From contig CAWVSL010000040.1 in the NCBI GenBank assembly GCA_963933115.1, forward strand, positions 1 through 25,901: a stretch of DNA of 25,901 nucleotides, written 5' to 3'. This document shows positions 7,526 to 14,097 of the stretch, in pieces. Origin of the DNA: JALJPB01 sp963933115 (lineage in GTDB: Bacteria > Pseudomonadota > Gammaproteobacteria > Enterobacterales > Alteromonadaceae). Positions within the stretch are counted from its first letter, which is position 1, and each line of letters begins with the position of its first letter. The position numbers and the translations under genes are program-made. The notes under the pieces are model-generated. The model searched no databases. It saw nothing but the letters and a program-made list of their open reading frames with translations, and had not been told where the DNA came from.

Positions 7526-8698
7526 CTAAAGCAGAGCCTTAATGCCATTTGATAATCCGTCTAAGGTTAGTGGATACATTTTTTGATGAACAATCTGTCT
7601 CATGATATGAATAGATTGATAGTAACTCCAGTATGCTTCTTCTTGAGGATTAAGCCAGATAGCTTTATCGAAATGAGATAACAATCGGTCCATCCATACA
7701 CTTCCAGCCTCTTCATTGTGGTGTTCAACACTACCGCCAGGATAAGTTATCTCGTAGGGTCCCATAGTGGCATCACCAATAAAAATAACTTTATAATCTC
7801 GTCCATAGGTATGAACAATTTGTTGAATGTCGATGGGTTCACTGTGACGGCGGTTATTATCACGCCAAACTTTTTCATAAATACAGTTATGAAAGTAGAA
7901 AAACTCTAAATGCTTGAATTCGGTATGGACAGCAGAAAAGAGCTGTTCACAGACCTTTATGTGGTCGTCCATTGAACCGCCAACATCAAAAAATATTAGC
8001 ACTTTGACAACATTATGACGCTCTTGCTTCATTTTTATGTCTAAATAACCGGCATTACGTGCTGTAGATGAAATAGTATCCTCAAGGTCGAGTATGTCAC
8101 TGGCGCCGCTTCTAGCAAACTTTCTCAGTTTTCGCAGTGCGACTTTAATGTTCCGTGTATTTATTTCAACTTGATTATCTAAGTTTTTAAATTCACGTTT
8201 ATCCCACACTTTACTTGCTTTACGGTGACGAGAACCCTCTTGGCCGATTCGAATACCTTCAGGATTATAACCATTAGCTCCAAAAGGTGAAGTTCCACCA
8301 GTACCAATCCACTTGCTACCGCCTTCATGACGCTTCTCTTGTTCTTTTAAACGCTTGGCTAAAGTTTCCATCAATTTATCAAGACCACCAAGGGCTTCGA
8401 TCTTTGCTTTTTCTTCGTCGCTAAGCATTTTTTCAACATTCTTTTTTAACCAGTCTTCAGGAATGCCTGATAAATCAAGATCAATACTCGAGACACCTTT
8501 AAAGTAATCAGCAAAGGCACGGTCAAACTTGTCAAAATAGCTTTCATCTTTCACTAACAACGCTCGGCTAATGACGTAAAAATCGTCAATATTGGCAAAG
8601 ACGACACGTTGCTCTAGCGCACGAATCAAATCTAATAATTCTCGTAGCGTACATGGCACTTTATACTCACGACATTTACAAAAGAAATCAATCAACAT
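7526..8698 (-). CDS. CoxE-type von Willebrand factor A domain protein
   Basis: This is a 390-residue VWA protein of the CoxE/COG3825 type, which normally works with a MoxR ATPase to mature or remodel a protein complex. The N-terminal part (about 1-200) is mostly helical and charged, with a Gly-rich linker (GGSKWIGTGGTSPFG) near 127-140. The VWA domain starts near 220. FFDVGGSM carries the metal-site residues D228, G230 and S232 (a DxGxS form), and the later GDATMGPYE supplies D289 and T291. The last residues include MYPLTLDGLSNGI. No signal peptide or membrane segment is seen, so it is probably cytoplasmic. The start at 8698 lies 6 nt beyond the moxR stop, so the two are very likely cotranscribed and translationally linked. 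The client complex is not apparent from the neighbours. Confidence 0.9.
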   Translation of the reverse strand: MLIDFFCKCREYKVPCTLRELLDLIRALEQRVVFANIDDFYVISRALLVKDESYFDKFDRAFADYFKGVSSIDLDLSGIPEDWLKKNVEKMLSDEEKAKIEALGGLDKLMETLAKRLKEQEKRHEGGSKWIGTGGTSPFGANGYNPEGIRIGQEGSRHRKASKVWDKREFKNLDNQVEINTRNIKVALRKLRKFARSGASDILDLEDTISSTARNAGYLDIKMKQERHNVVKVLIFFDVGGSMDDHIKVCEQLFSAVHTEFKHLEFFYFHNCIYEKVWRDNNRRHSEPIDIQQIVHTYGRDYKVIFIGDATMGPYEITYPGGSVEHHNEEAGSVWMDRLLSHFDKAIWLNPQEEAYWSYYQSIHIMRQIVHQKMYPLTLDGLSNGIKALL

Positions 8699-8704
8699 AC
8701 TGTA

Positions 8705-9550
8705 TTATCTACCTGAGCGATTAAGGAAAACGAGTTTTTCAAATAAATGTACATCCTGCTCATTTTTTAATAATGCGCCATGTAAAGGTGGGATCACTTT
8801 TTTAAGTCGTGTTTCTTGTAACGTTTCAATTGCAATATCTTCAGCAAGTAATAACTTTAACCAGTCAATTAATTCTGATGTTGATGGTTTCTTTTTCAAT
8901 CCAGGGATTTCACGTAAGTTAAAAAATACAGCTAAAGCTTCGTCTAACAAATTTTGTTTGATATTAGGAAAATGTACATCAACAATTTCTTTCATTTCAA
9001 TCGCTTCTGGAAATCTAATGTAATGAAAGAAACATCGGCGTAAAAACGCATCCGGTAATTCTTTTTCATTATTCGAAGTGATTATAATAATTGGTCTTTG
9101 TTTAGCGACGATTTTTTCTTGCGTTTCGTAAACAAAGAACTCCATTTTATCGAGTTCTAACAATAAGTCATTTGGGAATTCAATATCTGCTTTATCAATT
9201 TCATCAATCAATAAAACGGGTCGTTGATCCGCAGTAAAAGCATGCCATAACTTACCTTTAATAATATAATTACCGATATCATGGACTTTATCATCACCAA
9301 GTTGGCTATCCCTTAGGCGAGAAACAGCGTCATACTCATATAAACCTTGCTGGGCTTTAGTGGTTGACTTTATATGCCATGGAATTAGTTTTGTTCCTAA
9401 GCTCTTGGCAAGCTCTTCCGCCAGCATAGTTTTTCCTGTGCCTGGTTCACCTTTAATCAATAAAGGGCGTTCTAATGTAATTGCTGCATTAACTGCAAGC
9501 TGTAGCTCTTTTGAAGCAATATAATTGCTTGTTCCGTTAAACGATTTCAT
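8705..9550 (-). CDS. MoxR-family AAA+ ATPase
   Basis: This 281-residue AAA+ ATPase is of the MoxR/CbbQ/NorQ group, chaperone-like motors that act with a VWA-protein adaptor. Walker A is GEPGTGKT (34-41), Walker B is LLIDEID (113-119), sensor 1 is ITSN (157-160) and FLRRC (169-173) is the arginine-finger region. The PGLKKKPSTSELIDWL stretch (205-220) is typical of the C-terminal lid. It is the first gene of the operon moxR-VWA-RDD and is divergent from cysK. A near-palindrome at 9593-9623 lies about 43 bases upstream of its start codon. No strong ribosome binding site is seen (only GGAA near the ATG). Confidence 0.93.
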   Translation of the reverse strand: MKSFNGTSNYIASKELQLAVNAAITLERPLLIKGEPGTGKTMLAEELAKSLGTKLIPWHIKSTTKAQQGLYEYDAVSRLRDSQLGDDKVHDIGNYIIKGKLWHAFTADQRPVLLIDEIDKADIEFPNDLLLELDKMEFFVYETQEKIVAKQRPIIIITSNNEKELPDAFLRRCFFHYIRFPEAIEMKEIVDVHFPNIKQNLLDEALAVFFNLREIPGLKKKPSTSELIDWLKLLLAEDIAIETLQETRLKKVIPPLHGALLKNEQDVHLFEKLVFLNRSGR

Positions 9551-9592
9551 GTTAGTTCCAATAGGTATATACTAAGTTATGAGTTATCTATT

Positions 9593-9623
9593 CCATTTTA
9601 TTATATAAGTTATAACAAAATGG
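9593..9623. repeat. 31-bp quasi-palindrome between moxR and cysK
   Basis: The left arm CCATTTTATTATA and right arm TATAACAAAATGG match as reverse complements at 12 of 13 positions around a 5-nt centre (TAAGT). The minus strand of the left arm also contains TATAAT (9605-9600). Its place in a divergent promoter region suggests an operator or overlapping promoters. Which gene it controls is unknown. Confidence 0.5.
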
Positions 9624-9706
9624 CACTTCTTTTTTTCCAATAAATAGTTAATCTTACCTCATTCTGCCTTCCCGTTCAGTGCTATTTGTTCTGAGGGGTT
9701 TAGCGA

Positions 9707-9740
9707 GAAACATCCAAAGAAACATTCAAAGAAACATTTT
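9707..9740 (+). repeat. Three tandem 12-nt repeats in the cysK leader
   Basis: The units GAAACATCCAAA (9707-9718), GAAACATTCAAA (9719-9730) and GAAACATTTT (9731-9740, incomplete) sit immediately before the cysK ribosome binding site. Twelve nucleotides keep a reading frame open, which produces a false upstream extension (RNIQRNIQRNIL) of the cysK frame. Confidence 0.75.
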
Positions 9741-9753
9741 ACAGGATACTATT

Positions 9754-10725
9754 ATGTCAGTAATTTTCGAAGACAATTCAACTACTATTGGTAATACACC
9801 ATTAGTAAAATTAAATCGTGTCGTCAGCGGTGCTAACGTTTATGCCAAAATTGAAGCAAGAAATCCAAGTTTTAGTATTAAATGTCGTATTGGTTCAAGC
9901 ATGGTTTGGGATGCTGAAGAAAAAGGCTTACTAACCGCAGGTAAAGAAATTGTTGAACCTACAAGTGGTAATACCGGTATCGCTCTGGCCTTTGTTGCCG
10001 CTGCTCGCGGATATGCTATTACTTTAACGATGCCACACACCATGAGTTTAGAACGTCGTAAACTATTAACGGCATTGGGAGCTAAAGTCGAGCTAACCGA
10101 TGGTGCCAAGGGGATGAATGGTGCAATCGCTAAAGCACAACAAATTAAAGACTCTGATCCTGATAAATATGTTTTATTAGGCCAGTTTGATAACCCAGCA
10201 AACCCTAAAATCCATGAAGAAACCACAGGTCCTGAAATTTGGCGTGATACGGGTGGTGATATTGATATATTTATTGCTGGAGTTGGTACTGGTGGAACAC
10301 TTACCGGTACAAGTCGTTATATAAAACTGACCCAAGGTAAAAAAATGATGACAGTTGCTGTTGAGCCAACTGACTCGCCAGTTATTAGTCAAACGCTTGC
10401 TGGTGAACCAATCAAACCTGGCCCTCATAAAATCCAGGGTATCGGTGCTGGATTCATCCCAGGCAACCTAGATTTAGACATGATTGATGCAGTAGAACTT
10501 GTTACCAATGACGAAGCTATGGCAATGGCACACCGTTTAATGAAAGAAGAAGGTATCTTAGCCGGAATTTCTTCAGGAGCAGCCGTTGTTGCCGCTAAAC
10601 GTTTGGCTGAATTACCAGAAAATGCGGGTAAAAACATTGTGGTTATTTTAGCAAGTTCAGCTGAACGCTATTTATCAAGTCCTTTATTTAGTGACACTTT
10701 TAGTGATAAAGAATTAGTTCAATAG
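9754..10725 (+). CDS. cysK: Cysteine synthase A (O-acetylserine sulfhydrylase)
   Basis: CysK makes L-cysteine from O-acetylserine and sulfide with pyridoxal phosphate, the last step of cysteine synthesis. The start at 9754 gives 323 residues, the same as E. coli CysK. AGGA at 9743-9746 is the ribosome site. The frame stays open upstream through the 12-nt repeats, but that extension is not protein-like. PLP Lys43 is in SIKCRIG. Also visible are the substrate loop PTSGNTG (69-75), the phosphate-binding GTGGTLTG (178-185) and SSGA (273-276). The C-terminus ends AERYLSSPLF then SDKELVQ, typical of the CysK rather than the CysM branch. It stands alone, divergent from moxR, and ends in a strong terminator. 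Confidence 0.96.
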   Translation: MSVIFEDNSTTIGNTPLVKLNRVVSGANVYAKIEARNPSFSIKCRIGSSMVWDAEEKGLLTAGKEIVEPTSGNTGIALAFVAAARGYAITLTMPHTMSLERRKLLTALGAKVELTDGAKGMNGAIAKAQQIKDSDPDKYVLLGQFDNPANPKIHEETTGPEIWRDTGGDIDIFIAGVGTGGTLTGTSRYIKLTQGKKMMTVAVEPTDSPVISQTLAGEPIKPGPHKIQGIGAGFIPGNLDLDMIDAVELVTNDEAMAMAHRLMKEEGILAGISSGAAVVAAKRLAELPENAGKNIVVILASSAERYLSSPLFSDTFSDKELVQ

Positions 10726-10743
10726 ATTAACTTCCACTGATTG

Positions 10744-10770
10744 AAAAAAGACGCATTCGCGTCTTTTTTT
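10744..10770. terminator. Strong intrinsic terminator after cysK, probably bidirectional
   Basis: AAAAAAGACGC (10744-10754) and GCGTCTTTTTT (10759-10769) pair perfectly around the tetraloop ATTC. T-runs lie on both strands, so it can end both cysK (plus) and the convergent ggt (minus). Confidence 0.93.
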
Positions 10771-10783
10771 ATATTTACTATGC

Positions 10784-10836
10784 TATTCGCTATTTGTGGC
10801 GAATAAGATAATATTCTAGTGATTACTCAGTAATCA
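10784..10836. repeat. Two further small inverted repeats between cysK and ggt
   Basis: TATTCGC (10784-10790) pairs with GCGAATA (10799-10805). Separately, TGATTACT-C-AGTAATCA (10820-10836) is a perfect 8-1-8 palindrome. Both lie after the ggt stop on the minus strand. They could be additional 3'-end structures of ggt mRNA. Confidence 0.4.
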
Positions 10837-10856
10837 TCCAACACATTGATAGTATA

Positions 10857-12620
10857 TTACTGAGCTAATACAAGGCCTTCTCTTCTAGGATCTGCACCAC
10901 CTAACAAACCATTATCAATCACTTCAATAACGTGTAAGCCACTGTTTAAATTTCTTATTGAAACTTTGTGCCCCATACTTTCTAACAAGGGTTTTAGGTC
11001 AACAATGTCAGTTTGCTTTTCTAAGGTAGTAACTTTATTACGATTAGTCACCTTGGGTAGATTGATCGCTGTTTGTGGGTCAAGCTGCCAATCAAGCACA
11101 CCGATAATCGTTTGAGTAACATAATTGATGATCCGACTACCTCCAGGTGAGCCCACCACTAACTTCAAGGAATTATCCTGATTAAAAACCATGGTTGGTG
11201 CCATTGAACTTCTTGGTCTTTTAAGTGGCTCAATACGATTAGCAATTAACACACCATTACTATTGGGTCTTAAAGAGAAATCAGTGAGTTGATTATTTAA
11301 CAAAAAGCCTTCAACCATTACAGCAGAGCCAAAAGCCATCTCAATACTGGTCGTCATAGAAATAGCATTACCCTCCCCATCGACAATGGCAATATGACTG
11401 GTTGATGGCATTTCATAGGCAAGATCCTCAGCTTGAATTAACGAACCGCTTGGCTGTCCTGCAACAGCTCTGCCCATATCTCTATTTTTAGAAATCAGTT
11501 GCGCTCTACTTGCCAAATAACGCTTATCTAATAAGCCATTTACCGGCACATTGACAAAGTCATCATCAGCAATATATTTATTGCGGTCTGCAAAAGCAAG
11601 CCGTGAACTTTGAGTAAATAAGTGAACCGCTTGCGGATCATTAGGCATAAATTGCGATAACTCAAATGATTCAAGTTGGCCAAGTGTTTGAATAACAGCA
11701 ACACCTCCAGAGCTTGGTGGGCCCATACCACAAACATTAAACTGATGATATCGGCCACAAATTGCTGGCGATTGCTTCGCTTGATAGTTAGCTAAATCCT
11801 CTAGCGTTAACTTACCGGGAGCAACAACAGCTTGCTGCACTGCCGCGACTATCTTTTTGGCAATCCAACCATGGTAAAACGCGTCAATCCCATCTTTGGC
11901 AAGACTTTGATAAACCTTTGCCAGTTTTTTATTCTTTAATAAGCTTCCTGCTTTAATAACAGTTCCTTCAGGAAAAAAATAAGATTTACTCTCACTTAAT
12001 TGGCTTACTCCAGGATTAAACTCCATCGTTAACAACTTCTCCAACCTTGGAGAAACAATAAAACCATGATCAGCAAGTTTAATGGCATCAATAAATAAAT
12101 CTTGCCAAGGTAATTTACCAAATTGATCATGTGCTTTTTTTAAGGCCTTAAGCACACCTGGAACACCAACAGACTGACCGCCAACAACCGCTTTAATCCA
12201 AGGAATAGCCTTACCTTGCTTGTCTAAAAACATTTCTGCCGTTGCTGCTTTTGGCGCGGTTTCTCTCCCATCAAAGGTTGTTAAATGTTGCTTGCTTTTA
12301 TGCCAATGTAAAAAAAATGTACCGCCACCAATACCAGAAGATTGTGGTTCAACAAGTGTTAATACTAGTTGAACCGCAATAGCCGCATCAACCGCACTAC
12401 CGCCCTTTTTTAATATATTAAAACCCGCTTGGCTCGCATAAGGATTAGCTGCAGCGATCATAAACGCTTTACCAGAAACTGACAGTTTTTGAGTTAAGCC
12501 TGTCGCGGCTTCGGGCTCACGGTCTTCAATAGGTAGATTGGTGGCTAATAAATAGTTGGAAGACAAAGTGGTGATTAAAAAAAAACCGGCAAGTGAAACT
12601 GACTTAAATACACTAAGCAT
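10857..12620 (-). CDS. ggt: Gamma-glutamyltranspeptidase
   Basis: Ggt cleaves the gamma-glutamyl bond of glutathione and related peptides in the periplasm. The 587-residue precursor (E. coli has 580) has an N-terminal signal peptide of about 27 residues. Autoprocessing is predicted just before Thr407 in STSHIAIVDGEGN, which becomes the N-terminal nucleophile of the small subunit. Substrate-site signatures are FDGRETAP (R119), GIGGGTFFL (about 96-104), PPSSGG (301-306) and the oxyanion loop GSPGGSRII (490-498). The C-terminal GGADPRREG is also typical. The ATG lies 1 nt after the stop of the upstream DTW gene, with AAGG overlapping that gene's end, so translation is probably coupled. The neighbouring cysK and the nearby gloB also touch cysteine and glutathione metabolism, but a shared role is only inferred. 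Confidence 0.95.
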   Translation of the reverse strand: MLSVFKSVSLAGFFLITTLSSNYLLATNLPIEDREPEAATGLTQKLSVSGKAFMIAAANPYASQAGFNILKKGGSAVDAAIAVQLVLTLVEPQSSGIGGGTFFLHWHKSKQHLTTFDGRETAPKAATAEMFLDKQGKAIPWIKAVVGGQSVGVPGVLKALKKAHDQFGKLPWQDLFIDAIKLADHGFIVSPRLEKLLTMEFNPGVSQLSESKSYFFPEGTVIKAGSLLKNKKLAKVYQSLAKDGIDAFYHGWIAKKIVAAVQQAVVAPGKLTLEDLANYQAKQSPAICGRYHQFNVCGMGPPSSGGVAVIQTLGQLESFELSQFMPNDPQAVHLFTQSSRLAFADRNKYIADDDFVNVPVNGLLDKRYLASRAQLISKNRDMGRAVAGQPSGSLIQAEDLAYEMPSTSHIAIVDGEGNAISMTTSIEMAFGSAVMVEGFLLNNQLTDFSLRPNSNGVLIANRIEPLKRPRSSMAPTMVFNQDNSLKLVVGSPGGSRIINYVTQTIIGVLDWQLDPQTAINLPKVTNRNKVTTLEKQTDIVDLKPLLESMGHKVSIRNLNSGLHVIEVIDNGLLGGADPRREGLVLAQ

Positions 12621-12621
12621 A

Positions 12622-13233
12622 CTAATCCTTATGAATTATTTTACTTTTAAACGATAATTGAAATTGATTAAATTCTACAAACTTTTCTAATAAGCCCTGA
12701 TATTTATTAGGACTGCTCTCTAATATCTCTAAAGCATAACAACAAGCTTCGAGTGTGGAAAGCGCATTTTTTTTATTGGTTTTTCTAATTTCATACCGGC
12801 CTACAAGATTTTCTGGCAATGCAATATGATTAATTAACTGTAAGTTTTTTGACAGCATGTACATTCGATAGGCCTTTTTCCATGTGGCATCCAGTAAAAT
12901 CAGACAGTTATAATCGTTATGATTAGCTATTGCGTTACTACTTACAGACTTTAATAAAACACCAGCAGTTTCACTTGGGTATAGTAAAGCAGCCTGTTGG
13001 TTATATTGAGCTAAAATATCATTTAACTGCTCATTATGACTAAAGTCTTCCCCTTCAATAATTACAATATTTGATAACGAGTGCGCCAATAAGGGTAATG
13101 TTCCCTTACTCTGTTTAACTTCCTTTGGGTGAAGTAAAACCACCACTAAAATATCATTATCAACAGGAGAAGCAAATTGACAAATACAAGCGAGTTTTGG
13201 TCGATGGCAAAGAGAGCAAAGTAATCGAGACAT
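12622..13233 (-). CDS. DTW-domain protein, likely tRNA-uridine aminocarboxypropyltransferase
   Basis: DTW-domain proteins (E. coli TapT/YfiP, human DTWD1/2) put a 3-amino-3-carboxypropyl group from SAM on tRNA uridine (acp3U). This 203-residue protein has the N-terminal cysteine cluster C6, C9, C16 and C18 (LCSLCHRPKLACICQ), then LLHPKE near 33-38 and the DxTW signature LLDATWKKAYRM (D115, T117, W118). It differs enough from TapT that I do not assign that symbol; another DTW paralogue is possible. The activity is inferred from the family. It is the first gene of a two-gene unit with ggt, and no clear ribosome site is seen before its ATG. Confidence 0.85.
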   Translation of the reverse strand: MSRLLCSLCHRPKLACICQFASPVDNDILVVVLLHPKEVKQSKGTLPLLAHSLSNIVIIEGEDFSHNEQLNDILAQYNQQAALLYPSETAGVLLKSVSSNAIANHNDYNCLILLDATWKKAYRMYMLSKNLQLINHIALPENLVGRYEIRKTNKKNALSTLEACCYALEILESSPNKYQGLLEKFVEFNQFQLSFKSKIIHKD

Positions 13234-13385
13234 GGGAGTTAACTAACAATGATTATTACCTTATGTTAAATCGTTAAGGGCAACAACATCAATAACATTA
13301 TCCCTTATTATCAATTATCATTTAAAAACAACACACTGCCTGATAAAGTACTGATAATTAGAATTTACTCCATTGTTGATAAATT

Positions 13386-13982
13386 ATGTTCAAAATAGCA
13401 AGTCTCCCATTTGCACGACAGCACACTCTGCTGGTTGTACTTATCTGTTTAATTTCATCTCTTGCCTTTATTTTTGATAAACAGGTCTCTTGGTTATTTA
13501 TTTACAACCGCGATTTAATTTCACAAGGTGAAGTTTGGCGAATATTTACTGGTCATTTCTTACATACTAATGGTTACCATTTATTACTTAATTTATCAGC
13601 AATCCTTTTACTGTGGGCCTTACATGGTCAGTTTTATCAGTACGTAAGTTATACCTTTCTTTTTATCATGACCGCCATAACAACGAGTGTTGGTTTATAT
13701 ATATTTTCTCCTGACTTACATCAATATGTTGGGTTGTCTGGCGTACTTCACGGCGTTTTTATCTTTGGTGCACTTATGGATATAAAGAATAAAGATAAAA
13801 CAGGGTACCTGCTTTTTATTGGTGTTTGGTTAAAAATTGCCGATGAGCAATACAGTGGAGCTAGCCAAGATGTTGCCGAGTTAATTGGCGCAAATATCGC
13901 TATTGATGCACATTTATGGGGAGCTATAGGTGGTTTACTCTTTAGCCTAAGTTATCTTTTATATCAGAGAATAAAAACATAA
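13386..13982 (+). CDS. rrtA: Rhombosortase (rhomboid-like intramembrane serine protease)
   Basis: Rhombosortase is an inner-membrane rhomboid protease that cleaves the C-terminal GlyGly-CTERM tail of exported proteins before they are released or lipid-modified. The 198-residue size fits the small RrtA subfamily. Rhomboid features are HFLHTNGYHLLLN (H60, H65, N69), the nucleophile Ser118 in VGLSGVLHG and the base His176 in DAHLWGA. About six hydrophobic helices are apparent. No protein in this window ends in a GG-CTERM tail, so its substrates lie elsewhere. It is a single gene, divergent from the DTW gene. No clear ribosome site precedes ATG 13386. Confidence 0.88.
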   Translation: MFKIASLPFARQHTLLVVLICLISSLAFIFDKQVSWLFIYNRDLISQGEVWRIFTGHFLHTNGYHLLLNLSAILLLWALHGQFYQYVSYTFLFIMTAITTSVGLYIFSPDLHQYVGLSGVLHGVFIFGALMDIKNKDKTGYLLFIGVWLKIADEQYSGASQDVAELIGANIAIDAHLWGAIGGLLFSLSYLLYQRIKT

Positions 13983-14019
13983 CTTAATAACTATAAATAT
14001 GTTGTCAATTTTCAATTAA

Positions 14020-14065
14020 AAAAATAAAACCACTGGTCAACAATGCGTGATAATTGACCAGTGGT
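14020..14065 (-). terminator. Terminator of the S9 peptidase gene
   Basis: ACCACTGGTCAA (14029-14040) and TTGACCAGTGGT (14054-14065) are perfect 12-bp arms around a 13-nt loop. Read on the minus strand, the hairpin is followed by TTTATTTTTTT. It lies 33 bases after the S9 stop and could also slow transcription from rrtA. Confidence 0.85.
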
Positions 14066-14097
14066 AGAATAAAGGTAGTGGTTCACTACTGATAAAT

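Noticed and set aside
8592..9023. 143-codon plus-strand frame across the VWA/moxR junction
   Set aside because: It lies antisense to two clear genes, has no family-like motifs, and has a composition like a shadow frame.
9679..9753. Upstream extension of CysK (RNIQRNIQRNIL)
   Set aside because: It is translated tandem repeat. The conserved CysK N-terminus and the AGGA site fit ATG 9754.
9840..10637. Several minus-strand frames inside cysK
   Set aside because: They are antisense to a highly conserved gene and have no ribosome sites or motifs.
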